Source: an uncultured Parabacteroides sp. (GTDB lineage Bacteria; Bacteroidota; Bacteroidia; Bacteroidales; Tannerellaceae). Taken from it: a DNA stretch of 64,000 nt. Below the pieces are notes generated by a model, which was not told where the DNA came from, did not search any database, and was given only the letters and a program-made list of their open reading frames with translations. A program made the position numbers and the translations under genes. The DNA lies in contig UQLN01000022.1 in the NCBI GenBank assembly GCA_900541965.1, positions 4,300 to 68,299 of the forward strand, written 5' to 3'. Shown here piece by piece: positions 45,881-55,936 of this stretch (position 1 is the stretch's first letter; each line of letters starts with the position of its first letter).

Positions 45881-47020
45881 TTAGCTCATCCTGTTTTTAT
45901 AGTCTTCGTAACCGAATGTACGGTACATGACTAATTCATTCTTTTGATTCCACAAAGCAAGCGACGGATGAGGGATTCCATTAAACATATTTGTTTTCAC
46001 AATCGTATAGTGAATCATATCTTCGAATATCAGCTTGTCGCCCACCTTGAGCGGTTCTTCAAACGACCAGTCTCCCATATAATCGCCACTCAGGCAACTG
46101 TTTCCACCGATACGGTAAGTCGGCTTTCCCTCCTGCGGCTCCGTTGCATTCCGGATAACCGGCTTATAGGGCATTTCCAGGCAATCCGGCATATGGCAGG
46201 TAAAAGAGGCGTCGATAATAGCCGTCTTTATTCCATGATTCTCTACAATATCGACAACGGTAGTCAGCAAGAATCCGGTCTGCCAGGCAAATGCACTGCC
46301 CGGTTCCATTATTATTTCCAAATTGGGATATTTGGCTTTGAAGGATTGCAACAAAGAAATAAGATGTCCGGTATCATACCCTTCCCGTGTCATTAAATGG
46401 CCGCCTCCCATATTCAACCATTTGATATGGGGCAGGAACCGGCCGAAACGTTTTTCCACTTCAGCCAGCGTTTTCTCCAAATCATAAGACATAGACTCGC
46501 ATAACGTATGGAAATGAAGGCCTTCAATACCTTCCGGCAATGTATCTCCGAGCAAATCACTGATGACTCCCATCCTTGAACCCGGGGCACACGGATTATA
46601 TAAATCCGTCTCTACATCCGAATATTCAGGATTGATCCGCAAACCGCACGACACCCGGTTACCGTCCGCCTGTACCATCGGATAAAACCGTTCAAACTGC
46701 GATAACGAATTAAACGTCACATGACTGCTATATTTTAATATAAGCGGAAAATCGGCTTCGGTATATGCCGGCGAATAAGTATGTGCCGGACTGCCCATTT
46801 CCTCATAAGCAAGCTGTGCCTCATATTTGGAACTGGCGGTAGAATACGGGATATATTCGCGTACAATCGGGAAAGCCTTCCACATGGCAAAAGCCTTAAA
46901 TGCTAATATGATATTAACACCTGCACGTTCCTTTACATTTTTAATAAGCGAAAGGTTCCGGCGAAGTAAGTCCTCCTGCATCACATAGCAGGGAGATGGG
47001 ATTGCATTAAAATCTATCAT
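45881..47020 (-). CDS. nspC: Carboxynorspermidine / carboxyspermidine decarboxylase
   Basis: 379-aa PLP-dependent alanine-racemase-fold decarboxylase, last step of the carboxyspermidine route to spermidine. The PLP lysine lies in ILAFKAFAMW (Lys42). Other family motifs are GLHFHTLCES, WLNMGGGHLMTREGYD, EPGSAFAW and GGNSCLSGDYMGDW, the last containing the Cys that contributes to the active site of a dimer. The partner carboxyspermidine dehydrogenase is not in the window. Confidence 0.93.
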   Translation of the reverse strand: MIDFNAIPSPCYVMQEDLLRRNLSLIKNVKERAGVNIILAFKAFAMWKAFPIVREYIPYSTASSKYEAQLAYEEMGSPAHTYSPAYTEADFPLILKYSSHVTFNSLSQFERFYPMVQADGNRVSCGLRINPEYSDVETDLYNPCAPGSRMGVISDLLGDTLPEGIEGLHFHTLCESMSYDLEKTLAEVEKRFGRFLPHIKWLNMGGGHLMTREGYDTGHLISLLQSFKAKYPNLEIIMEPGSAFAWQTGFLLTTVVDIVENHGIKTAIIDASFTCHMPDCLEMPYKPVIRNATEPQEGKPTYRIGGNSCLSGDYMGDWSFEEPLKVGDKLIFEDMIHYTIVKTNMFNGIPHPSLALWNQKNELVMYRTFGYEDYKNRMS

Positions 47021-47050
47021 TCAGTCTACTTTGTTTCGGATTTTGAAATG

Positions 47051-47058
47051 CAAAGGTA
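47051..47058 (-). promoter_or_regulatory. -7 box for nspC
   Basis: Minus strand TACCTTTG, matching TAnnTTTG, 31 bp upstream of the nspC ATG. Confidence 0.55.
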
Positions 47059-47122
47059 ATCAATAAAACCGAAAGTCAGAGCAGAACAAGCAATAAGACG
47101 GACGAATCGCAAAAAGTAACCG

Positions 47123-48163
47123 TTATTTGTTCCATACTATTTTAATGCGTTTGTTCATTGGCTTTTCAAAATAATAATATGAAAGCAGGCTCAATAAGAC
47201 AGTGATACAGAAAAGCACCGGGACAGAGATGTACCAGGCTATATGGATACTACTCCCTTTTTGCCATTCGGCATAAGACAACAAGATAAACAGGTGAATC
47301 AGGTAGAAACTGTAACTGATTTCTCCGCCAATCACCAACAAACAATTAGACAAAATACGAGACAAAATGCCTTTTTGCAAGGCAAAACTAACCAGAACCA
47401 ATGCTACGGGCAACCAGTAGTAGCAAGAATACCGGTACACTTTAGGCACTTCGGCCGCATAGAAATAAAATGCCAAAAACAGGATTACAGATACAACTTC
47501 GAGTATGCTCCCTTGCCGGGATGTTATATTTTTGTTCTTTAGATATTTATATAACCTGAAAAGTAATATCCCTACAATAAAATCAGGCAATCGGGTAATC
47601 GGATTAACGTACCAATATTCCTTTATATAGTTCTCGGGAGTGAAATACATTCCGACAAGAACCAATAGGGCAGCAATTACAAAAAAGCAGGTCAAATGTT
47701 TATAATTCTTTGTGATGGGGATAAAGAATGGGAAACAGAGGTAGAAAAGCTGTTCACAACACAAACTCCACGAAGGACTGTTGAATGAGAAAAAATAATC
47801 TGCTTGGGGTATATAGGCATTTGTCAATGTAAACGAGGCCAGAAAGTGCTTGCACCAATCCAGTGCGTCCGATGCAATCACATAATTTCCTAATGCGGCG
47901 GCAATGAACAACGTCAGCCAGTGCAAAGGATAAATACGTGCAAAACGTGCCACCCAAAATGTACGCTTGGTTATTCTGTTTTCCTCAAATTTTTCCTGGT
48001 AATTATAGGCTATAATAAAACCGCTCAGTATGAAAAAGAAACTAACCCCAACAAATCCTTCTTTAAAGAAATGGGTACTGAAGAAATTGTCAATAACATA
48101 ACAATGTGCTCCAAAAACCATCAATGCAAATAGAAATCGCAATGATGTCAAAGTGTTAATCAT
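47123..48163 (-). CDS. Membrane acyltransferase 3 family protein
   Basis: 346 aa with about ten transmembrane helices. The N-terminal signature TSLRFLFALMVFGAHCYVIDNFF carries the conserved His of the acyltransferase-3 family, followed by SFFFILSGFIIAYNY and the Arg-rich loop FWVARFARIYPLHW. Likely adds acetyl or similar groups to a surface polysaccharide or other exported glycan. It is monocistronic with a promoter box at 48191. Confidence 0.9.
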   Translation of the reverse strand: MINTLTSLRFLFALMVFGAHCYVIDNFFSTHFFKEGFVGVSFFFILSGFIIAYNYQEKFEENRITKRTFWVARFARIYPLHWLTLFIAAALGNYVIASDALDWCKHFLASFTLTNAYIPQADYFFSFNSPSWSLCCEQLFYLCFPFFIPITKNYKHLTCFFVIAALLVLVGMYFTPENYIKEYWYVNPITRLPDFIVGILLFRLYKYLKNKNITSRQGSILEVVSVILFLAFYFYAAEVPKVYRYSCYYWLPVALVLVSFALQKGILSRILSNCLLVIGGEISYSFYLIHLFILLSYAEWQKGSSIHIAWYISVPVLFCITVLLSLLSYYYFEKPMNKRIKIVWNK

Positions 48164-48190
48164 AATATCGATTTACGTTGTTATTTTTCA

Positions 48191-48198
48191 CAAATGTA
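48191..48198 (-). promoter_or_regulatory. -7 box for the acyltransferase gene
   Basis: Minus strand TACATTTG, a TAnnTTTG match, 27 bp upstream of the start at 48163. Confidence 0.55.
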
Positions 48199-48338
48199 CG
48201 AAAAGGGTTATGCTTTACAAATAAAGGGATAGATTGTATCTAATAAAATTTATTTCTATCAAAGGAAGTGTTTCTCCTACCGGAAGTATTTTTATTTTAT
48301 ACCCGTACCTTTTTCAAAAACTACAGCAAAAAATCTGT

Positions 48339-48422
48339 TTTCGACGTGGTCGAAAATAATTTCGGCCACGTCATTCATATTTTCGAGGGTGCCGCGAATA
48401 TTATCGACCACGCCGAAAACAA
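48339..48422. repeat. Array of four 21-bp palindromic units
   Basis: Units start at 48339, 48360, 48381 and 48402, each opening TTTCGR- or TATCGA-. Unit 1 is nearly palindromic (TTTTCGACGTGGTCGAAAA). Units 1 and 4 are inverted copies over ~21 bp with three differences, and unit 2 also contains the inverted core CGGCCACGTC. Together with the promoter at 48191 and the terminator at 48436 it accounts for the 342-bp gap here. Confidence 0.8.
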
Positions 48423-48435
48423 ATTAATACGGGAT

Positions 48436-48480
48436 AAAAAATAAAAATCCCCCGATGCAAATCTGAATACATTGGGGGAC
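48436..48480 (-). terminator. Terminator of the permease 2-permease 1 operon
   Basis: On the minus strand GTCCCCCAATG pairs with CATCGGGGGAT, followed by TTTTTATTTTT. It starts 26 bp beyond the permease 1 stop. Confidence 0.87.
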
Positions 48481-48505
48481 TTCTATTTATAATCTGTATC
48501 CCTAA

Positions 48506-50851
48506 TTATTCCAGCTTAATGCTTTTTACTGGATTCTCATTGGCTGCATGCCAGGAACGTAATACTACGCAAATAAATATAACGCAGAGTAAAACGATTC
48601 CGGATGTGATAAAGATAAACGGATTCAAGGAAATCTTCTCTGCAAACTGTTCAAGCCATTTGGATGCTGCCATATAAGAGCCTAACAAACCGATAACTGC
48701 CGAAGGTATGCTCAACCAAGCTATATTCCGTAAAAGAAGCCTGAAAACATCCGTAGCTGTTGCCCCGTTTACTTTACGGATGGCAATTTCTTTGCTCCGG
48801 CGCCGGATCTCGTCGGATACATACCCGATTAATCCCATCAACGTGATAAGTAACATAAAGACTGCGGCAATGGCAACCGAACCACGAAAACGTTCGGTAT
48901 CCCGATAGGATTCATGCAGGTAATCCCGATAAGATATCAGAACAATATCTTCGTCCGGCAATAGCTCGCGCAAACGGTTTTCGAGAGAACTCCTTGAAGA
49001 GGGCGACATTTCCTGCAAACGTACTGTCAGGAATAAACTCCTCCATTCTTCCGGAATGCCATAAAGCATCACAGGTGTTTGCTCCGTAAAAAGCGAACCG
49101 ACCACAAAATTATCCACAACACCAACAATCACTCCTGCATTTTGAAGATTCTTACTTACGTGTATCTTTTTACCTACCGGATCATCTTTCCAATGCATTT
49201 TTTCAACTAAACGCCGGTTTACCAATATAGGCTGCGGTTCCCCCATTTCATGCGGGAGGTTTTGTCCCATCATCAGCTTCAGACCTAAAGTGTTCACATA
49301 ACTGGTATCCACATAATCAAAACGTACGGTACATATTTCCCTTAAATCCTCGTCCATCAACGGAGTCCCTGAAAAAAATTCGCAAGCTAAAGACACCGAA
49401 AAAGCGATTTCTTTTACTTCCGGGGAACGGAGCAATTCAGCCCTTAATACCTGTTGCCTTACATAAGGGACACTATCCAGTTTGCAAAAGACAAGGTTAT
49501 CCGATTCATATCCCATATCCTTATCTAATACCTGGTGGTATTGCAACAGGATAATAGACAGGAAAGTAACCATGAAAACAGCACATATAACCTGCACGCA
49601 CAGCAAACCTTGTTTCCATCCTCTTTTACTATAATTATAAAAACGGAAAGCCTGCGTTACCGGTATTGCTGCAAAAATACGGGCAGGAATAATGCCGGAC
49701 AGCAATATGACAAACAAGACTAATCCCGCTCCTATCAGCAATTGTTTTCCTGAGAACAATGCACTCAAAGAAACGCCTGTCAATGAAGCGACCTGCCCCT
49801 GAAATAATAGAATAAGCAAAGCTGTACATATCAGAGCGATTAATACCAGTAATAATGTCTCTATCATCGCCATAGAAAATATATTCCCCGAAGTCGCGCC
49901 GTTACTTTTATAGATAGCCATTGTACGGGCACGTGTGGCAAGTGAAGAAATGGATATCATCACATAGTTCAACGAAACCGATAGCAAAATCAAGGTGGCA
50001 AGGATGGACAAAACAACCAGTGTCTGCTTCGTTTCCTTATTATCCGTATGCAAATTTACAAGCGGCTTTAAATAACAATCAAAAGAGTACCCTCCTTTTT
50101 TCATCGATTCACGATCCATATGGCGGGCAAGCATGGCAGGTATATCCTCCCGGTTCAGCTTATCCACATTTGTCCCGGGCTGCAGACGCACATATCCGGC
50201 ATATCCGTCACCCCCATTCCAGCTATTACGGCTGCGACCGGCTATCGAATAAATCAAATTAAAGTCCATATGGCTGTTTTCGGGAACATCTTCAAATATA
50301 CCTACTACCGTCAATATTACTTTATGCGCCTTGTCGTCGAAAAGAGTTTTCCCGACAGGGTCTTCTCCTTTAAATATAGTTTCAGCCAATGATTTTGACA
50401 ACATCACATTCCGGTCTACTTTCAATTCCTGCGGGTCGCCGGACAACACTTTAAACGGAAGTGCTTTGAAGAACATCGTATCGGCATAAATCGTTTTTAC
50501 CGTATACCGGTCCACACCTTCAAAAACAACCGTCTCGCCGCTCTCCAGTATAGAAGTCCCTGCTACAACACCCGGTATTTCGAAAGGCATAGTCGGAGCC
50601 ACAGGCTGGAAAGTATTCGAATAATCCATCGTATTGGATTCTTCCGTACCCACACCCGTTGTATATACGGTTTGTACCTGATAGATGTTCTCCGCTCCCG
50701 GCAAAAATTTATCATAGCTCAGGTCAAAAGAAATGCGGGCAAATAATATCAATCCGATAGCAAGCCCCAACGTAAGGGTAAATATCTTAATCAGATTATT
50801 TCCCCATGTGTTTTTCAGGTAACTGACAGCATAAAAGAACTGTTTCATCAT
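48506..50851 (-). CDS. MacB/FtsX-type ABC transporter permease 1
   Basis: 781 aa. N-terminal helix (about 20-40), a MacB-like periplasmic core domain (YQVQTVYTTGVGTEESNTMDYS ... VGKTLFDDKAHKVILTVVGIFEDVPENSHMDFNLIYS), and an FtsX module near 285-405. A second periplasmic domain and a second FtsX module follow (MGLIGYVSDEIRRRSKEIAIRKVNGAT, 665-770). The ending RSWHAANENPVKSIKLE is the family C-terminus. No ATPase domain. Lies 24 bp downstream of permease 2 and should be co-transcribed with it. Confidence 0.88.
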   Translation of the reverse strand: MMKQFFYAVSYLKNTWGNNLIKIFTLTLGLAIGLILFARISFDLSYDKFLPGAENIYQVQTVYTTGVGTEESNTMDYSNTFQPVAPTMPFEIPGVVAGTSILESGETVVFEGVDRYTVKTIYADTMFFKALPFKVLSGDPQELKVDRNVMLSKSLAETIFKGEDPVGKTLFDDKAHKVILTVVGIFEDVPENSHMDFNLIYSIAGRSRNSWNGGDGYAGYVRLQPGTNVDKLNREDIPAMLARHMDRESMKKGGYSFDCYLKPLVNLHTDNKETKQTLVVLSILATLILLSVSLNYVMISISSLATRARTMAIYKSNGATSGNIFSMAMIETLLLVLIALICTALLILLFQGQVASLTGVSLSALFSGKQLLIGAGLVLFVILLSGIIPARIFAAIPVTQAFRFYNYSKRGWKQGLLCVQVICAVFMVTFLSIILLQYHQVLDKDMGYESDNLVFCKLDSVPYVRQQVLRAELLRSPEVKEIAFSVSLACEFFSGTPLMDEDLREICTVRFDYVDTSYVNTLGLKLMMGQNLPHEMGEPQPILVNRRLVEKMHWKDDPVGKKIHVSKNLQNAGVIVGVVDNFVVGSLFTEQTPVMLYGIPEEWRSLFLTVRLQEMSPSSRSSLENRLRELLPDEDIVLISYRDYLHESYRDTERFRGSVAIAAVFMLLITLMGLIGYVSDEIRRRSKEIAIRKVNGATATDVFRLLLRNIAWLSIPSAVIGLLGSYMAASKWLEQFAEKISLNPFIFITSGIVLLCVIFICVVLRSWHAANENPVKSIKLE

Positions 50852-50875
50852 TATGTAGTATTAATTTATTCAGAA

Positions 50876-53254
50876 TCACTCTGCCTTCAAACTCTCCACC
50901 GGATTATCATTGGCGACTTTCCAGGTACGGTAGAATACACAGGCTATTATCACCAGATAAATACAAAATGCACTTATAACGAATAACGGCAAATTAAGCG
51001 GAACCTTATCTACAAACTGCTTTAGCCATCCTTCCCCAGAGAAACCGGCCACAGAAATTCCGACAATCAGAGCAGGTACAGCAATCAAAGAAACATCCTT
51101 AGAAATCATATGCAATATGTTCATAGAAGTTGCCCCGTTCACTTTACGAATGGCAATCTCACGTCCGCGACGATTCGTTTCGTCTGCCGTATACCCTAAC
51201 AAACCAATCAATGCAATAATCAAAGTAACCACACCGCCAATCAGGATTGCATCACGGAAATTACCTGATTCCTGATACAAATTCACCATATCCATCTTAT
51301 AAGAGCCTACTGTAATATCCCGGTCCGGCAACATTTCCGCCAACAGGTCTGTAATCTTCTGTACGTTTTCGGGCGTTACTTCACGTAATTTCACTAACAG
51401 GGTTGAAGGCTGCTGTTTTCCCCAGAATACAATGGTAGGACGTAAATCGGGGTCTGCATCTGCTATAGACCCTATACGAATATCATCATATACGCCACAA
51501 ATCGTAAATATGTCATTGCTGGACTGGCTGTGTTCTGAAATATGGAGGCCTTTGCCTACAACTCCATCTTGCCAACCTACCATCTTTGATATTTTTTCGG
51601 CAAACGAACGGCTCACCATTACCTTATCGCTCGACGAACCATCCTGGCGGAACGCTTCCCCTTCTATAACAGGAACTTCCATCAATGAAAAGAAATTATC
51701 ATTCACCCAATACAAATCAGCGATATTAAACAGTTCCCGGTCATCGTTCGGTAAAGAAACATTGTTTCCCGAAGCTCCATAAATAGGCAGACCACAAGAG
51801 GATGAGACTTCTTCTACTACCGGTAATTTTGCCAACTCCTGAAGGAGACTTTCACGGGTTGTTTCACTTAATCCCGAACCTTCATAATAAAATAGTTTTT
51901 CATAACTGTATCCCGGATTATCATTTATCATCTTATCATATTGACGGTTGATTACCCCTAACAAAGCCACTAAATAAGCTGTTGCGGCAAACTGGACAAA
52001 AAGCAGGCATAATTTCCAATACCGTTTCGACTCTCTGTAACTGCGAAAAGCAGCCGCCACCGGAATACGCAGGAACATATAGGTCGGAATCAGCCCTGTT
52101 ATTAAAAATACAAGGAGACAAATGCCTATCAATAGGATAAGGGTCTGAGGTGTAAACAAGGCGCCTAATGAAGCCCCCAGCAAGACTTCCACTTTCGTCT
52201 TAAACAACAAGATTAAGAATGCTGCAACAACCAGTGACAATAGCATATGCAAACAAGTCTCCGACATAATCATTCCCAACAAATTATTGTCTGAAGCACC
52301 ATAACATTTATGGACAGCGACTTCTTTTGTCCGCCCCATTAATGTAGAAAGAACAATCAGGACATAATTCATAACGGCTGTCAATATCAGAACGAAAGCA
52401 AGGAATAGAAGCATATTATTCATATTCCTGACCTCATCGGTCGCACTATGCATTTTTGCCAACGGAGTCAATCCGTAATTATAATCCACACCTGCCTTTT
52501 GCAATTCATTCATATCTACATGCCGTTCCATCATCGCACGTATGGGAACTTTTAGGTTTTCAGGAGAAACCCCAGGATATAACTTGATATAGGCGAGATA
52601 GCGGTCGTTGCCTACCCAGTTCTTCAAACTCCATTCGTTCATGCCATTTAGGGAAACAAGCATATCGTAACGAAGATGGGAGTTTTCGGGTATATTCTCG
52701 AAAACACCACCTATTATATATTTTTTACTGGGATTGGAATCCATTTGAAATGTTTTCCCTTCCACACTACCGACACCTCCCATCTTTTCCGCCAGTTTAC
52801 GTGAAATCATCACATAACCGGGACGCGCCAATACTTCTTTCGGGTTTCCTAATAAAATAGGAACCGGCAATACGTCAAATACGTTCGAATCAGCCATCAG
52901 CACACAATTCGCTGAATAACGGGCCTTGTCTTCCGTCGTAAACAATGTATTGTCGCCGCCTATATAGGTTAGACGGGTAGCCAGTTCCACTTCGGGTATC
53001 TCCTCTTTCATCCCTGTGGCAACAGCACCACTCACCTGGTTAAAGGTCTTCAACTGGCCATCCCGTTCTATTTGTTCATTCATCCGGTAGATACGTTCGT
53101 TGTCCGGATAGAAGGAATCAAAAGAACTTTCAAAACAAACTTTAGAAATCAAAACCAATCCCATTGCCAACCCGACACCGAGGGATAAAATCTTAATACC
53201 ATTACTTCTTCCTTTTTTAAAAAGAGAACGAAGTGCAATCATGAAGTTTTTCAT
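50876..53254 (-). CDS. MacB/FtsX-type ABC transporter permease 2
   Basis: 792 aa with the same two-repeat architecture as its neighbours: helix 20-40, periplasmic domain (YRMNEQIERDGQLKTFNQVSG; YIIGGVFENIPENSHLRYDMLVS), FtsX module (LIVLSTLMGRTKEVAVHKCYGAS), and a second half with LIGLLGYTADETNRRGREIAIRKVNGAT. It ends in ANDNPVESLKAE. It begins the permease 2-1 unit; a sigma-54-like element lies 34 bp upstream and paired activator sites 104 bp upstream. Confidence 0.88.
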   Translation of the reverse strand: MKNFMIALRSLFKKGRSNGIKILSLGVGLAMGLVLISKVCFESSFDSFYPDNERIYRMNEQIERDGQLKTFNQVSGAVATGMKEEIPEVELATRLTYIGGDNTLFTTEDKARYSANCVLMADSNVFDVLPVPILLGNPKEVLARPGYVMISRKLAEKMGGVGSVEGKTFQMDSNPSKKYIIGGVFENIPENSHLRYDMLVSLNGMNEWSLKNWVGNDRYLAYIKLYPGVSPENLKVPIRAMMERHVDMNELQKAGVDYNYGLTPLAKMHSATDEVRNMNNMLLFLAFVLILTAVMNYVLIVLSTLMGRTKEVAVHKCYGASDNNLLGMIMSETCLHMLLSLVVAAFLILLFKTKVEVLLGASLGALFTPQTLILLIGICLLVFLITGLIPTYMFLRIPVAAAFRSYRESKRYWKLCLLFVQFAATAYLVALLGVINRQYDKMINDNPGYSYEKLFYYEGSGLSETTRESLLQELAKLPVVEEVSSSCGLPIYGASGNNVSLPNDDRELFNIADLYWVNDNFFSLMEVPVIEGEAFRQDGSSSDKVMVSRSFAEKISKMVGWQDGVVGKGLHISEHSQSSNDIFTICGVYDDIRIGSIADADPDLRPTIVFWGKQQPSTLLVKLREVTPENVQKITDLLAEMLPDRDITVGSYKMDMVNLYQESGNFRDAILIGGVVTLIIALIGLLGYTADETNRRGREIAIRKVNGATSMNILHMISKDVSLIAVPALIVGISVAGFSGEGWLKQFVDKVPLNLPLFVISAFCIYLVIIACVFYRTWKVANDNPVESLKAE

Positions 53255-53287
53255 ATCTTGTGTCTATTATCTTTCTTCCAAAAAATA

Positions 53288-53303
53288 TCCAAAAAGCATG
53301 CCA
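53288..53303 (-). promoter_or_regulatory. Sigma-54-like -24/-12 element for permease 2-1
   Basis: Minus strand TGGCATG-CTTT-TTGGA against the consensus TGGCACG-N4-TTGCA: the -24 GG and the TTG of the -12 block are kept, and three positions differ, including the C of the -12 GC. Supported mainly by the identical arrangement at two other loci. Confidence 0.6.
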
Positions 53304-53357
53304 AAACGCATAATCAAATGACTAACAGAATCATACAAAATGCATTCCAGCAGGACA

Positions 53358-53397
53358 CTGTCCAATAATTTGACAATGATGTATAATTATTAGACAC
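53358..53397. promoter_or_regulatory. Paired upstream activator sites, permease 2-1
   Basis: Two 19-bp sites of the form GTGTC-N9-GACAC. Site 1 is CTGTC-N9-GACAA (53358-53376) and site 2 is ATGTA-N9-GACAC (53379-53397), centres 21 bp apart. The inner edge is 55 bp upstream of the -24/-12 element. Same geometry as at 55887 and 59366. Confidence 0.68.
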
Positions 53398-53410
53398 AGG
53401 TTCAAGATGG

Positions 53411-55783
53411 TCATTCGGATTTCAGGCTCAACACTGGATTAGCTATCGCAACCTGCCATGAACGATATACGACTGTTGCTAATATAACCACTATCACCGC
53501 AACAGAACAGAATATAAACAAACCTGCACTCAACGGTATCTTTTCCGAAAATTGTTGTAACCACTTCTCCCCGACAAAACGGGAAATAATAGTTCCGATT
53601 ATAACAGCCGGCAATGCCATATATAATACATCCAAAGAAATCAATGAGAGAATATTCTTTTCCGTAGCACCGTTTATCTTACGTACGGCAATCTCTTTCC
53701 CACGACGGTTTGTTTCATCACTGATATAACCAATCAATCCTACCAGCGTAATAATCAATGTAATAATTCCACCCAATAAAACAGAATTACGGAATTGGAG
53801 AGAGTCAGCATATAAATCTTTCATTCCTACGGAATAAGAGACAACCGATACATCCTTATCCGGAAGCATCCCTTTTATCAGTTCATCTGCTTTCTTCAAA
53901 CTTTCAGCGGTCAATTCATGAAACTTTATCACTAAGTTCCTTGCTGCATAATTTCCGTAGAACAAAGCGGACGGAGCCATTAATTCGCTGTTTATAGCAT
54001 CGGTACGGATATCATCATATACGCCAATTACCTCATAACTGGGGTCGGAATGTCCACTCACACGCAATGTCTTCCCTACCACACCGTCTTTCCATCCCAT
54101 AGCTATGGCAAGTTTGTCTGCCATCATCCGGCTAACCATCATCACACGGGAAGAATCCGTATAAGATTCATCAAACGCCTTACCCTGAATGACATCCATT
54201 TCCATTAAAGGGACATAATTGATATCCGCTTCGTAAAGGTCTACAAAATGCAATACACTTTCATCCGTTCCTTCACGATATACAATATCTCCGGAGCCAC
54301 TACGCATAGGCAGGTTCTCGCATGTAGCCACGCCTTCTACTTCCGGTAATTTATTTAATTCGTTTATAACGGCTTTCCGGGCTGAAGACTTCACGCCATC
54401 AATCCGGCAATATGCCAACCGGTCGTATGAATATCCGGGATCGTCGGTTATCATTCGCTCATATTGTAAACCTATAATAGCAAGTAACGACACTAAAAAG
54501 CCAACGGCAATAAACTGGATAAAGAGTAACACCTTTTTCCAGGAACGACGGGATTCGGTATAAGAACGAAATACAGTTGCCACCAGTATCCTTGAAAATA
54601 ATTGGGAAGGTAACAAGGTAGCCAACAAGAAAACCAACAGGCACACCCCAGCTAACAGAAGTATGGTATTCAGCGTAAACATCACTCTTAAAGAGGTATT
54701 CAACTGTTCTTCCACTATTCCACGAAATGCAAAAATCAGCAGGATAGCTATAATGATAGACAAAATCAAATTCAGGAAGGTTTCCGAGAATATCATATTC
54801 GAAATGCTTTTTCCGGAAGCACCGTAACATTTATGAACTGCAATATCCTTCGAGCGGGTCACCAACGATGAAATTTCCAATAATACATAATTCATCAAAG
54901 AAGCAAAAATAATGGCAAACGCTATCAGTAAAAGCATTACAGCCATCTGCTTTGTTTCCGGCGAACTGGCATAAACCTTTTCCAAAGGAGTCAGAAACAA
55001 ACTGTAATTTATCCCGTTCTCTTTCAGTTTTTCCGAATCGACATGCCTGTCCAACATTTCCGCCATCGGTTTTTCAAGTGCTTCGCCACGAAGTCCCGGA
55101 GCCAACCGGACATAGGCTGCATAGCTGTCGCCTCCGAACCAATCATCTTCATTAGACCATCCTGACACCTTCCTTAAAGACGACAAGGAAACAGCTATAT
55201 CATAGTATAAATGGGTATTCTTCGGTACATTTTTGAATATACCACCGATCGTAATTTCTATTCCCGGAAAGGAAGCCATCTCGAAAGAAGTGCCCACCAC
55301 ATCTTTACCTTTTCCGATTACTTCTGCCATATGCTCGGAGACCAATGCATACAACGGACGGGAAAGAACTTCGGTGGCATTCCCCACCAATATTTCACGG
55401 GGCAGGACATCAAAGAAGCAACTGTCCGCCATTATAAAACGTGCTTTGTATTTGTTTTTATCAGGAGTAAGAATCAATTCCACACCCATTCTCTGGCAAC
55501 GGGTTGCCGCCTCAACACCCGGTATTTCCGCTTTCATTCCCGGTGCAACTCCACCGCTCACATAATGAAAGGCCTCCAAATCCCTATCACCGACGGATAC
55601 ATTCTCACGGACATTGTAAATGCGGCTTGCTTCCGGGTAAAAATTATCAAAAGAAACTTCAAAACATACTTTGGCAATAAGTACCATACCTACAGCCAAT
55701 CCAACTCCAAGAGACAATATCTTAAATCCGTTATGCCGTCCTTTCCTAAATAATGAGCGAAATGAGACAATAATGTTTTTCAT
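53411..55783 (-). CDS. MacB/FtsX-type ABC transporter permease 3
   Basis: 790 aa, closely similar in layout to permeases 1 and 2 (LSLGVGLAVGMVLIAKVCFE helix; GGIFKNVPKNTHLYYDIAVS; ISSLVTRSKDIAVHKCYGAS; LVGLIGYISDETNRRGKEIAVRKINGAT; ending AIANPVLSLKSE). It has its own promoter, activator sites and no close downstream partner: permease 2 begins 156 bp further on behind another promoter set. The three are probably recent paralogues with parallel regulation. Confidence 0.88.
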   Translation of the reverse strand: MKNIIVSFRSLFRKGRHNGFKILSLGVGLAVGMVLIAKVCFEVSFDNFYPEASRIYNVRENVSVGDRDLEAFHYVSGGVAPGMKAEIPGVEAATRCQRMGVELILTPDKNKYKARFIMADSCFFDVLPREILVGNATEVLSRPLYALVSEHMAEVIGKGKDVVGTSFEMASFPGIEITIGGIFKNVPKNTHLYYDIAVSLSSLRKVSGWSNEDDWFGGDSYAAYVRLAPGLRGEALEKPMAEMLDRHVDSEKLKENGINYSLFLTPLEKVYASSPETKQMAVMLLLIAFAIIFASLMNYVLLEISSLVTRSKDIAVHKCYGASGKSISNMIFSETFLNLILSIIIAILLIFAFRGIVEEQLNTSLRVMFTLNTILLLAGVCLLVFLLATLLPSQLFSRILVATVFRSYTESRRSWKKVLLFIQFIAVGFLVSLLAIIGLQYERMITDDPGYSYDRLAYCRIDGVKSSARKAVINELNKLPEVEGVATCENLPMRSGSGDIVYREGTDESVLHFVDLYEADINYVPLMEMDVIQGKAFDESYTDSSRVMMVSRMMADKLAIAMGWKDGVVGKTLRVSGHSDPSYEVIGVYDDIRTDAINSELMAPSALFYGNYAARNLVIKFHELTAESLKKADELIKGMLPDKDVSVVSYSVGMKDLYADSLQFRNSVLLGGIITLIITLVGLIGYISDETNRRGKEIAVRKINGATEKNILSLISLDVLYMALPAVIIGTIISRFVGEKWLQQFSEKIPLSAGLFIFCSVAVIVVILATVVYRSWQVAIANPVLSLKSE

Positions 55784-55816
55784 ACCCCTGTTCTTTTTAT
55801 ATTTTTCTTAAAATAT

Positions 55817-55832
55817 ATCAAAAAACATGCCA
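55817..55832 (-). promoter_or_regulatory. Sigma-54-like -24/-12 element for permease 3
   Basis: Minus strand TGGCATG-TTTT-TTGAT. The -24 half is good; the -12 half keeps TTG but lacks the C. It lies 34 bp upstream of the start codon, as at permease 2. Confidence 0.58.
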
Positions 55833-55886
55833 AAGCACCTTATTCACTAAAGCCCAACAAATTAACCTTACCCCTAAAAAAATCAG

Positions 55887-55926
55887 GTGTCTAATTATTT
55901 GACAAGATTGTATAATAATTAGACAC
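55887..55926. promoter_or_regulatory. Paired upstream activator sites, permease 3
   Basis: GTGTC-N9-GACAA (55887-55905) and TTGTA-N9-GACAC (55908-55926), centres 21 bp apart. The outer halves form a perfect 13-bp inverted repeat (GTGTCTAATTATT / AATAATTAGACAC). The nearer edge is 55 bp upstream of the -24/-12 element. Confidence 0.72.
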
Positions 55927-55936
55927 ACAATTTATT

